From contig JAGPVK010000032.1 in NCBI GenBank assembly GCA_018067055.1, positions 1 through 8,719 on the forward strand: a stretch of DNA of 8,719 bases. The letters run 5' to 3'. The first letter of the stretch is position 1. The number at the start of each line of letters is the position of its first letter. Below, piece by piece: positions 1 to 5,894 of this stretch. Source of the stretch: Sphingomonadales bacterium. Its GTDB lineage: Bacteria; Pseudomonadota; Alphaproteobacteria; Sphingomonadales; Sphingomonadaceae. Below the pieces are notes generated by a model. It worked only from the letters and a program-made list of their open reading frames with translations. It was not told the origin of the DNA and searched no databases. The translations under genes were made by a program, and so were the position numbers.

Positions 1-386
1 GGTTCCAAAATACCTTCTGGCAAGGATCCACGAACCTGATCGACCGCATTTTTTACTTCGTTGACGCTGTTGTTTACGTCCGCGCCAATTTCAAATTCGA
101 CAAATGTTCGGCTGCTGCCTTCGCTTGCCGTTGAGCTTATATTCTTGACACCGCTAATCGAACGGACCGCTGCCTCCACCCTCTGGGTGATCTGGCTCTC
201 AATCTCTGTCGGTGCAGCGCCCGGCTGAGCAATATCCACAGAGACTGCCGGAAATTCAACTTCCGGGTTGTTCACCACATCCATGCGGTTGAAGCTCAGC
301 AGGCCGGCAAAAAGCAGCCCTGCAAACAGCACCAACGGGGCCACCGGATTGCGTGTGCTCCAGGCAGAAATATTGCGAAGATTCAT
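1..386 (-). CDS. RND-family efflux permease, N-terminal fragment (cut by window edge)
   Basis: Translating the minus strand from the ATG at 386 gives 128 codons with no stop before the window edge, so only the N-terminus is visible. It begins MNLRNISAWSTRNPVAPLVL and has one hydrophobic helix at about residues 15-32. The segment NNPEVEFPAVSVDIAQPGA, then TEIESQITQRVEAAVRSISG and a F-V-E-F-E-I strand, is the typical start of the first periplasmic porter domain of resistance-nodulation-division pumps. Family knowledge: these are inner-membrane proton-driven antiporters of about 1,000 residues that export drugs, solvents or metals through an adaptor and an outer-membrane channel. A GAGG ribosome site precedes the start, and the adaptor gene ends 27 bp upstream, so the two are almost certainly one operon. 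The substrate cannot be told from this fragment. Confidence 0.93.
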   Translation of the reverse strand, partial: MNLRNISAWSTRNPVAPLVLFAGLLFAGLLSFNRMDVVNNPEVEFPAVSVDIAQPGAAPTEIESQITQRVEAAVRSISGVKNISSTASEGSSRTFVEFEIGADVNNSVNEVKNAVDQVRGSLPEGILE

Positions 387-413
387 TGATCAGGCCTCAA
401 ATTTGCGCACGAT

Positions 414-1592
414 TCACGCGCCGCCGGCTTTCTTTTGGACTTTCGGCTGTACGGTTTCGCCGGGACTCAAGAAGCCACCTGCTCGGAGCACCACCTTCTC
501 GTTTCCGGTCAAGCCGGAAGTGATCGAAAGTCCTGCTTCAGACACTGAACCGATGACAACGTCGCGCCGCACCGCCTTGTTGTCCGGTCCGACGATATAG
601 ACAAAGCTGCCCTTGCTGTCATTTTGCAAGGCAGACTCAGGCAAAATTGCAACTTCGGACGTTCCGCTCTGGATCCGTGCACTGGCAAATCCGCCTGGCC
701 GCAACGCACTATCATAGCCCAACGAAATTCGGGCGATACCCTGACGGGATTGCGGATCAATTATCGGAGAAATCTGCCAGACCTGTCCGGTCAGGATCTT
801 GTCGGTACCGACCGGGGTGACTTGCGTGGAAATGCCCACCGAAATATTGGCCAAATCACTTTCACCCAGCAGTGCCTGCAATTCCATTTCCCCGTCTTGT
901 GCCAACAAGAATAATGTTCCGCTGCCTTGGGTTACCGTCTGCCCCGGTTCGACATTGCGTTCCAATACGAAACCAGCCTTGGGGGCCACGACGTTCAACC
1001 GGTTATTGCGCGCCCGGGTTTCGTTTAACTGGGCCTGTGACACTCGCAGACGGGCTGCGGCGGAATCGCGGGTTGCTGTCAACCGGTCGATATCAGCTTT
1101 GGATATAAATCCCCGGTCCACCAGCTGCGCTGCACGATCCAGATTTGCCTGTGCAAGATTGAGATCGGCACGAGACACGCCCACCGATGCTTCCAGGCCC
1201 GCGGCTTGCTGGATTTGCACAGATCGATCAATACTGGCCATGATCTGGCCCTGCTTGACCCAGTCTCCAGCGTCGACATAGACATTGGTTACCCGCCCGC
1301 CTTCACCGACTATACTGACTGGAATTTCTCGCCGGGCTGCCAGCGTTCCCGTCGCATTTATCGTTCGGATGACCTGCTGTTTGCCAGGGGACATGACCGT
1401 GACCATCGGCGCCTGACTTGCGGTGTCATCTTTGACCGCGCCGCCAGTAAAATAATTATAGCCGATATAGGCGAGCAAAAGCGCTACAACGACCGCAGCC
1501 GTTATGATTATCCACCGCCGGCTTGTGGCGCGTGCTTCGGTATCGTCAAGCATGGTGACATCTTCGCTGGGGATGGTGGATTCATAGTTCAT
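414..1592 (-). CDS. RND efflux periplasmic adaptor (membrane fusion protein, HlyD/AcrA family)
   Basis: This encodes a 392-residue adaptor linking an inner-membrane RND pump to an outer-membrane channel. A single hydrophobic segment at about residues 27-46 (W-I-I-I-T-A-A-V-V-V...) follows a charged N-terminus; there is no lipobox, so it is probably a membrane-anchored rather than lipidated adaptor. Next come a lipoyl-like half-domain (about 80-125, ending near GDWVKQGQIMASID), an alanine/glutamine/arginine-rich helical hairpin (about 130-200), the second lipoyl half (APKAGFVLERNVEPGQTV) and beta-barrel and membrane-proximal domains to the C-terminus. The order and length are normal for the family. 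I chose the ATG at 1592, which has GAAGAG seven bases upstream and starts MNYESTIP; an in-frame ATG at 1637 would add 15 arginine-rich residues without a better ribosome site, and one at 1553 is also possible. It lies 27 bp upstream of the permease gene. Confidence 0.93.
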   Translation of the reverse strand: MNYESTIPSEDVTMLDDTEARATSRRWIIITAAVVVALLLAYIGYNYFTGGAVKDDTASQAPMVTVMSPGKQQVIRTINATGTLAARREIPVSIVGEGGRVTNVYVDAGDWVKQGQIMASIDRSVQIQQAAGLEASVGVSRADLNLAQANLDRAAQLVDRGFISKADIDRLTATRDSAAARLRVSQAQLNETRARNNRLNVVAPKAGFVLERNVEPGQTVTQGSGTLFLLAQDGEMELQALLGESDLANISVGISTQVTPVGTDKILTGQVWQISPIIDPQSRQGIARISLGYDSALRPGGFASARIQSGTSEVAILPESALQNDSKGSFVYIVGPDNKAVRRDVVIGSVSEAGLSITSGLTGNEKVVLRAGGFLSPGETVQPKVQKKAGGA

Positions 1593-1614
1593 TTTGTTAC
1601 TCTTCGGTCGGGTT

Positions 1615-1644
1615 CTTATCGTATTTCTACGCTGCAATACACAA
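1615..1644 (-). promoter_or_regulatory. Possible promoter of the RND adaptor-permease operon
   Basis: Reading the minus strand, TTGTGT (1644-1639) and GATAAG (1620-1615) are separated by 18 bases and lie just upstream of the adaptor start. They match sigma-70 hexamers at three and four of six positions, which is weak. The leader would be only about 16 bases, just enough for the GAAGAG ribosome site. No regulator gene for the pump is visible in this window. Confidence 0.25.
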
Positions 1645-1780
1645 AAGAATCGCTGATTTTCCGTTCAGTTCGGTTTTCCACCAGCTGTGTTACATAAATA
1701 TGGCACCGGCGGCAAGCGGGAACAGGATTCTGCCCTTCTTACAAGCCCCGGTTCGATCAACGACCGACATCAGGACACGA

Positions 1781-1809
1781 AAGGGCCGATTGCAACCGAA
1801 CCGGCCCTT
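1781..1809 (-). terminator. Hairpin downstream of the GlsB-like gene, probable weak terminator
   Basis: AAGGGCCG (1781-1788) and CGGCCCTT (1802-1809) are perfect inverted repeats of 8 bp around a 13-base loop. On the minus strand the hairpin comes 34 bases after the GlsB-like stop and is followed by only a short T run (CCCTTTCGT), so as an intrinsic terminator it is modest. It separates the GlsB-like gene from the RND operon that follows on the same strand. Confidence 0.55.
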
Positions 1810-1842
1810 CCCGTCTATGAATTTCCTGCTGAAAAGCGGGGG

Positions 1843-2106
1843 TTAGCGCACTCTGCCACGCTGAATGAGGTTCAGGATCAGCAATAGAACAACCGCACCG
1901 ACAAAAGCGGTGAATAAACCGATGATCGAGAATTGCTGAATGCTGCCACCAAAGCCAAAATATCCGCCGACAAAATTGCCAATGACTGAGCCGATGATGC
2001 CAACAATGATATTCAAGAAGACGCCCATGGAAGCATCACGCCCCATCACCATGCTAGCAAGCCAGCCTGCAACGCCGCCAACGATCAATGCAATAATCCA
2101 ACCCAT
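1843..2106 (-). CDS. GlsB/YeaQ/YmgE family small membrane protein (transglycosylase-associated)
   Basis: An 87-residue, glycine-rich and very hydrophobic protein, MGWIIALIVGGVAGWLASMV at its start. Three membrane segments can be seen: about residues 3-21, 28-50 and 57-80, the second carrying the G-x-x-x-G-rich pattern (NIIVGIIGSVIGNFVGG), with a basic C-terminus. Length and pattern fit the Pfam transglycosylase-associated/GlsB family (PF04226), inner-membrane proteins linked to stress responses (acid in Enterococcus and enteric bacteria) whose biochemical function is not known. The start is firm: a full AGGAGG lies 5 bases upstream. The gene stands alone, with sciP and its terminator upstream on the same strand and a hairpin downstream. 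I found no general-stress (EcfG-type GGAAC...GTT) promoter in its upstream region. Confidence 0.92.
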   Translation of the reverse strand: MGWIIALIVGGVAGWLASMVMGRDASMGVFLNIIVGIIGSVIGNFVGGYFGFGGSIQQFSIIGLFTAFVGAVVLLLILNLIQRGRVR

Positions 2107-2111
2107 ATATT

Positions 2112-2117
2112 CCTCCT
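2112..2117 (-). promoter_or_regulatory. Strong Shine-Dalgarno of the GlsB-like gene
   Basis: AGGAGG on the minus strand, 5 bases before the ATG at 2106. It is the best ribosome binding site in the window and fixes the start of the 87-residue protein; it suggests high translation. Confidence 0.85.
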
Positions 2118-2193
2118 GGTTTTATGCGAAAGACAATTTCTTACGCGTTAGAATAGAGATACATATAGGATTATTGCTTTGACTAGAAGGAAT

Positions 2194-2228
2194 AAAAAGG
2201 GCCGTCGGAACTTGTCCGGCGGCCCTTT
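2194..2228 (-). terminator. Intrinsic terminator of sciP
   Basis: Two 14-base arms (2196-2209 and 2215-2228) pair fully apart from one T/G wobble-type position around a 5-base loop. Read on the minus strand the stem ends in GGCCC and runs into TTTTTATT, a classic rho-independent terminator 28 bases after the sciP stop. It should isolate sciP from the GlsB-like gene. Confidence 0.88.
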
Positions 2229-2255
2229 GAATATTTACAGTCGGACAGTCGTCCG

Positions 2256-2555
2256 TCAATATTTCTGCTGGCGCTCGTACAAGTCGCGATAATGTTGGAT
2301 CCGAGTGACTCGCAGTCCAGGCATACCAGACCGGTCAACAGCCCGTTGCCAAGATGCAAATTCTTCCAGGGAAAGATCATAACGGTCGCAGACTTCGTCG
2401 ACCGACAGCAAGCCGCCGTTTACAGCCGCAACGACTTCCGCCTTGCGACGCACGACCCAGCGAGTCGTACCGGGCTTTGGCAAATCATCAATGGTTAGCG
2501 GTTCACCCAGGGGCCCGACAACTTGCGCTGGTTTTATTTTTTGGTTTTCAATCAT
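2256..2555 (-). CDS. sciP: SciP-type CtrA inhibitor (DUF1153 family)
   Basis: A 99-residue protein of the DUF1153 family. The diagnostic V-V-G-P-L-G-E-P-L-T block is at residues 12-21, followed by L-P-x-P (25-28) and a helix-turn-helix-like core from R32-W-V-V-R-R-K-A-E-V-V to D-R-Y-D-L-S-L-E-E-F-x-S-W-Q-R (about 57-71); the tail R-V-T-R-I-Q-x-Y-R is also typical. Family knowledge: in Caulobacter crescentus SciP binds the cell-cycle regulator CtrA and DNA and blocks transcription of CtrA targets such as flagellar genes. By homology this protein should act on CtrA, though in sphingomonads its targets may differ. The ATG at 2555 is preferred because GAGGG lies 4 bases upstream and the length then fits; the ATG at 2582 would add nine residues with a weaker site. 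A strong terminator follows. Confidence 0.9.
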   Translation of the reverse strand: MIENQKIKPAQVVGPLGEPLTIDDLPKPGTTRWVVRRKAEVVAAVNGGLLSVDEVCDRYDLSLEEFASWQRAVDRSGMPGLRVTRIQHYRDLYERQQKY

Positions 2556-2559
2556 ACTA

Positions 2560-2564
2560 CCCTC
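2560..2564 (-). promoter_or_regulatory. Shine-Dalgarno that decides the sciP start
   Basis: GAGGG on the minus strand, four bases before the ATG at 2555. The alternative ATG at 2582 has only GGGAAACTGGG-like sequence in front. This supports the shorter, 99-residue protein. Confidence 0.6.
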
Positions 2565-2675
2565 AAATTTGCCGTTCGGCATTTTACCCAGTTTCCCGTT
2601 GCGTCTGGCCTTAGTAACGGTAGAGTTTTTCGATTACCTGAACTGCCAAGGTAAACGTCACGTTTATAAATTCGA

Positions 2676-3008
2676 TTATTCATGCATTTCCCTAATTTCC
2701 TGCTGCGCCAGATCCGGCCGAAAACAACCGGTTTTGAACAATAATGGTTCCCTGCGACCGGACAGTTCCGAACCATATCTGCCGGCAAAAAACGCCATCC
2801 GTTCTTCCATGAAGGAAGAGTGGAGTGCTGTCTTAGCTGCTGACAGGCCCCGACTGGCCTTGCCGAAATCCTTTGCCGACGGACTGGACGCCTGTCGGGC
2901 AATGGCGCGAGTGAGCAAGGCCTTCTGATCCGCATAGTTGGTGGGTCCAGCCGGACCTTGATCACCGACATTCTGTTCGCGGTTCTGATGGGGAAAGTTC
3001 ATATCCAT
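2676..3008 (-). CDS. Hypothetical small protein upstream of sciP
   Basis: An open frame of 110 codons from ATG 3008 (MDMNFPHQNREQNVG) to a TAA at 2676; ATG 3002 would remove two residues and a GTG at 3059, with AAGG four bases upstream, would add 17. I do not recognise the family. The product is soluble and mostly helical in appearance: a charged N-terminus, an alanine/serine-rich middle (about 30-60) and a segment M-E-E-R-M-A-F-F-A-G-R-Y, then a cysteine-containing C-terminus. There is no signal peptide or membrane helix. None of the starts has a strong ribosome site. In its favour, codon choice in the first two thirds looks like that of the neighbours and overlapping frames are less protein-like. 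It ends 120 bp before sciP on the same strand. If it is not a gene, 2556-3144 is a stretch of about 590 bp with nothing else convincing in it. Confidence 0.45.
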   Translation of the reverse strand: MDMNFPHQNREQNVGDQGPAGPTNYADQKALLTRAIARQASSPSAKDFGKASRGLSAAKTALHSSFMEERMAFFAGRYGSELSGRREPLLFKTGCFRPDLAQQEIREMHE

Positions 3009-3050
3009 AGCCGCTGGTCTAGCAGCGAAGATATAAACTAGTGTAAAAGG

Positions 3051-3062
3051 GGTGTTCACACC
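3051..3062. promoter_or_regulatory. Short dyad between the hypothetical gene and mnmA
   Basis: GGTGT-TC-ACACC is a perfect 5-bp inverted repeat with a 2-base spacer in the divergent region between the hypothetical minus-strand gene and mnmA. It could be an operator half-site pair, but a dyad this short can easily occur by chance, and no promoter boxes around it are clear. Confidence 0.2.
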
Positions 3063-3144
3063 GCCTTAGGACAAGTTAAGCAATCCTTCCTTGTATCGAA
3101 GCAATTCGTACCAAAATGGATCACAACGGGACAAACTGAAGCAA

Positions 3145-3183
3145 ATGTTCGCTGCGCTGGCGCTGGCAGCGGGATTTCTTTAA
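3145..3183 (+). CDS. Possible 12-codon leader peptide ORF of mnmA
   Basis: ATG at 3145 opens a frame encoding [12 protein letters not shown] that stops at TAA 3181-3183. That stop overlaps the TAAGGA ribosome site of mnmA, whose ATG is 14 bases further on. TGAAG three bases before the ATG is a weak ribosome site. The same DNA forms a 6-bp hairpin (3150-3155 with 3166-3171). A translated leader here could couple or modulate mnmA initiation, but nothing beyond the arrangement supports it; a 12-codon frame may be chance. Confidence 0.2.
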   Translation: MFAALALAAGFL

Positions 3184-3197
3184 GGACGGCAATTGAT

Positions 3198-4331
3198 ATG
3201 ACGGATAGAATCAACGGAAATTTTCAACTGGGTGACGACCTGACTGGCAAGCGCATTGTGGTAGCCATGTCGGGCGGCGTCGATTCGAGCGTCGTGGCGG
3301 CACTGGCGGCGCGAACCGGTGCCGAAACCATCGGCATCACCTTGCAGCTGTATGATCATGGTGAAGCCGTCGGGCGCGTTGGCAGCTGCTGTGCCGGACA
3401 GGATATTCGCGATGCCCGCGCCGTCGCCGACCGGCTCGGCATTGCTCATTATGTTTTTGATCACGCCAGCCGGTTCAAGGATTCGGTCATGGATGTATTC
3501 GCCGACGAATATATGGCCGGCCGGACCCCGATTCCCTGCGTGCAGTGTAACATGGGTGTGAAATTTACCGATCTGCTGCAACTGTCTCGCGAACTGGGTG
3601 CCGATTGCTTGGCGACCGGACATTATGTGCGTCGCGTTGTTACGCCAAACGGTGCAGAATTGCACAGGGCGCTCGATCCCGCGCGCGACCAGAGCTATTT
3701 CCTGTTTGCTACAACGCAGGATCAGCTGGATTATCTGCGCTTCCCGTTGGGCGATATGCCCAAGACACAGGTGCGCGAAATTGCCGAAGAGATGGGACTG
3801 GCGGTGGCCTTCAAGCCGGATAGTCAGGATATCTGTTTTGTCCCCAATGGCGATTATGCCAGTGTCGTCCGCAAATTGCGACCGGACGCAGACGATGATG
3901 GCGAGATTGTCCATATCGACGGCACACCAATGGGGCGACACAAGGGGCTGATTCATTATACGGTTGGACAGCGCAAAGGATTGGAAATTGGCGGTCAGGC
4001 CGAGCCACTTTATGTAATCCGGCTAGAGCCCGAAACCAAGCGCATCGTGGTCGGCCCGAAAGAGGCGCTGGCGGTTGCGTCGGCCTCGTTGCGCGATATC
4101 AACTGGATCGGTGGTGACTATGTCGGTCCGGTCGAGGTCAAGGTTCGTTCGATGGCCAAACCGACTCTCGCCCGGCTGGAAGGGCAAGAGCTGCAATTCC
4201 ACAATCCTGAATTTGGTGTGGCGCCGGGCCAGGCGGCGGTATTCTATCACAAGGAACGGGTGTTGGGCGGGGGCTGGATCGATAAAACTGCTGCGGTTGA
4301 ACAACAATGGCTAGCGGGCGCGGAAGTGTAG
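3198..4331 (+). CDS. mnmA: tRNA-specific 2-thiouridylase MnmA
   Basis: A 377-residue cytosolic enzyme that makes 2-thiouridine at wobble position 34 of tRNAs for Lys, Glu and Gln: it adenylates U34 with ATP and transfers persulfide sulfur. The ATP PP-loop S-G-G-V-D-S is at residues 25-30. Two cysteines match the known catalytic pair: Cys117 in P-C-V-Q-C-N (equivalent to E. coli Cys102) and Cys213 in S-Q-D-I-C-F (E. coli Cys199). [11 protein letters not shown] segment near residue 68, [13 protein letters not shown] and the G-Q-R-K-G-L element are also family signatures, and the C-terminus is the usual beta-barrel domain. Length is normal; the N-terminal extension before the PP-loop is somewhat longer than in E. 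coli, as in other alphaproteobacteria. AAGGA lies 11 bases before the ATG. The stop is one base from the stop of the convergent gene. Confidence 0.97.
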   Translation: MTDRINGNFQLGDDLTGKRIVVAMSGGVDSSVVAALAARTGAETIGITLQLYDHGEAVGRVGSCCAGQDIRDARAVADRLGIAHYVFDHASRFKDSVMDVFADEYMAGRTPIPCVQCNMGVKFTDLLQLSRELGADCLATGHYVRRVVTPNGAELHRALDPARDQSYFLFATTQDQLDYLRFPLGDMPKTQVREIAEEMGLAVAFKPDSQDICFVPNGDYASVVRKLRPDADDDGEIVHIDGTPMGRHKGLIHYTVGQRKGLEIGGQAEPLYVIRLEPETKRIVVGPKEALAVASASLRDINWIGGDYVGPVEVKVRSMAKPTLARLEGQELQFHNPEFGVAPGQAAVFYHKERVLGGGWIDKTAAVEQQWLAGAEV

Positions 4332-4332
4332 T

Positions 4333-4701
4333 TTACTCGGCGTCCAACTGGGCGTCAGTGAGCATCATACAGCCCCAGCCTTCCCGGAATTCAGCCGTCG
4401 CCGATTCAATCATGAGGGCCGAAGCGGTGACTCTTTTGCGCTCTTCATCCACGCTCAAACCGATTAATTCCATCCCGGGTTCAAAGTCTTTTTGGCAATC
4501 CTCAATATCCCGCCCTTCCACATAATGGCAGGAACAGGCTACTCTGGCACCATAAGCGGTGCCGATATTCAGCTGTCCCTTGATAGAGGCATAATTATAG
4601 GCCAGCACGGCGATCAGGATCAGCAGGAATAGCCCCCCGATATATAAAGCCGTGCGCCATTTGGTCAGTGGAGCCCTGGATGTTGTTTTTACGGTTGCCA
4701 T
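4333..4701 (-). CDS. Small membrane-anchored four-cysteine protein, resembling the N-terminal domain of fused serine hydrolases
   Basis: A 122-residue protein with a short basic N-terminus, one membrane helix (about residues 17-37) and a small domain expected in the periplasm. The domain has four cysteines (56, 58, 69, 111) in V-A-C-S-C-H-Y-V-E-G-R, E-D-C-Q-K-D, and a closing F-R-E-G-W-G-C near residue 105-111, with S-V-D-x-E-R-K-R-V-T-A-S-A-L between. From memory, the same order (GxxAkxlCSxVFVxGR ... VDxxxrxVTAS ... YRxGxGC) occurs as the N-terminal part of many larger proteobacterial beta-lactamase-family hydrolases. Here it stands alone, divergent from such a hydrolase gene with 29 bp between starts. 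Function is unknown; it may assist or partner the hydrolase. The cysteines could form disulfides. The ATG at 4701 has only a weak ribosome site (AGAAG). The stop is one base from that of mnmA. Confidence 0.85.
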   Translation of the reverse strand: MATVKTTSRAPLTKWRTALYIGGLFLLILIAVLAYNYASIKGQLNIGTAYGARVACSCHYVEGRDIEDCQKDFEPGMELIGLSVDEERKRVTASALMIESATAEFREGWGCMMLTDAQLDAE

Positions 4702-4730
4702 GGCGGCTTCTATTGGTGCAACGACATCGG

Positions 4731-5873
4731 ATGCACAAGATTAAACTCGCTTTGTTGACGGTCCTGGCGATCGCCCTTTCCGGTTGCGGGGGCACCGGCA
4801 ATCCGGCGACGCCACCACAGAAAAGTGCCGCGGAACTGGCCTATATCTCGGATTCCAGCCCGGTGGCCAAGGCTCGGCTGGATGCCGCGATTGCGCCACT
4901 GTTCGAAGATCCGGCCATGGCGGAAACGCGCGCTTTTCTGGTCATGTATCGCGGAAAGATCATCGCCGAGCGCTATGGTGAGGGCTATGATGAGGACACA
5001 AGATTGATCAGCTGGTCAATGGCGAAAAGTTTCACCGGAGCCTTGATCGGATTTCTCGTCGCGGATGGACGACTGGTGCTCGATGATCCAGCTCCCGTGC
5101 CCGCATGGCAAAGGCCTGGCGATCCGCGCGGCGAAATCACGTTGCGGCAATTGCTGCAGATGTCTTCCGGCCTTGATCATACCGAAGTGCCCGAGGAGGG
5201 CGGCAAGACTGTCTATGAGGCCGACACCAACCGCATGCTGTTCCTGGACGGTTCCCAGGATGCTGCGGCTTATGCTGAAGCGCGACCGATGGAAGCCAGG
5301 CCGGGTGAGAAGTTCGAATATAGCACCGCCACCAGCATCATTCTGTCCGATATCATCACCCGCACCCTGACCAAGAGCATTGATCCGCAAGTCCGGCGCG
5401 ATGTCACCCTGCGTTTCATTCGCGGGCGACTACTGGAGCCACTCGGCATGGAGGGAACCTATCCGGAATTTGGTCCAAACGGTACATTTCTGGGCGGCAG
5501 CTTCATTCATGCCACCGCACGCGACTATGCCAAGTTCGGCGAATTTCTGCGCCACAATGGTGCTCGCAAAGGCGCGCAGCATTTGCCGGTCAGCTGGGTA
5601 CGGTTCATGAAAACATCTTCAAGGAACGACCCGGCTTATGGTGGCCACCTCTGGCTGAACAAAAGACGACCCGAAGGCCGTGGTCAGGTGCTGTTTCCGG
5701 ACAATGGGCCAGACACGATTTTTGCGGCACTGGGCCATCTCGGCCAGCAGATTGTGGTATCTCCCGCTCAGCAGCTGACGGTGGTCCGGCTGGGCAAGAC
5801 ACAGGATGATGTGCTGGCGCCGATGAGTGCCCAGATCGGCCGGATCATGGCGCTGTTCCCGATCGGCAGTTAA
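4731..5873 (+). CDS. Serine hydrolase lipoprotein, class C beta-lactamase family
   Basis: A 380-residue exported hydrolase of the PF00144 family (beta-lactamase class C, penicillin-binding and esterase/6-aminohexanoate-dimer hydrolase relatives). A lipoprotein signal leads: M-H-K-I-K then a hydrophobic stretch and lipobox L-S-G-C with Cys19; glycines rather than Asp follow, so outer-membrane sorting is expected. Catalytic motifs are intact: S-M-A-K (Ser96, Lys99), Y-S-T (Tyr197) and G-H-L-G (His336, in place of the KTG box), the last favouring an esterase or amidase over a true antibiotic-resistance beta-lactamase. The start at 4731 is chosen because it begins exactly at the signal peptide; the in-frame ATG at 4668 would add 21 residues and run inside the divergent gene. 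No good ribosome site is seen. It is divergent from the small four-cysteine protein gene and convergent with phzF (21 bp between stops). The substrate is unknown. Confidence 0.93.
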   Translation: MHKIKLALLTVLAIALSGCGGTGNPATPPQKSAAELAYISDSSPVAKARLDAAIAPLFEDPAMAETRAFLVMYRGKIIAERYGEGYDEDTRLISWSMAKSFTGALIGFLVADGRLVLDDPAPVPAWQRPGDPRGEITLRQLLQMSSGLDHTEVPEEGGKTVYEADTNRMLFLDGSQDAAAYAEARPMEARPGEKFEYSTATSIILSDIITRTLTKSIDPQVRRDVTLRFIRGRLLEPLGMEGTYPEFGPNGTFLGGSFIHATARDYAKFGEFLRHNGARKGAQHLPVSWVRFMKTSSRNDPAYGGHLWLNKRRPEGRGQVLFPDNGPDTIFAALGHLGQQIVVSPAQQLTVVRLGKTQDDVLAPMSAQIGRIMALFPIGS

Positions 5874-5894
5874 CTCCCAACGGGAATCGTCAAG

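Noticed and set aside
799..1281. Plus-strand open frames of up to 160 codons
   Set aside because: They are antisense to the RND adaptor gene and give cysteine/arginine/serine-rich translations typical of non-coding frames.
2107..2195. General stress (EcfG) promoter in front of the GlsB-like gene
   Set aside because: I looked for GGAAC with a GTT about 16-17 bases downstream on the minus strand and found none; the sequence is A/T-rich but has no convincing boxes.
2443..2928. A 161-codon plus-strand frame across the sciP upstream region
   Set aside because: It overlaps the start of sciP and the hypothetical gene on the other strand, has no good ribosome site and no protein-like pattern.
3180..3956. 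A 258-codon open frame on the minus strand
   Set aside because: It lies wholly antisense to mnmA, whose catalytic motifs are intact, and its translation has no recognisable family features; GC-rich coding DNA often leaves such open antisense frames.
4668..4730. Longer start for the serine hydrolase at 4668
   Set aside because: The lipoprotein signal peptide begins at the ATG 4731; the extra 21 residues would put an arginine-rich stretch before it and overlap the divergent gene.
4731..5873. The serine hydrolase as an antibiotic-resistance beta-lactamase
   Set aside because: The third motif is G-H-L-G rather than K-T-G and the protein is a lipoprotein, which fits esterase/amidase-like relatives better; resistance cannot be claimed from family membership.
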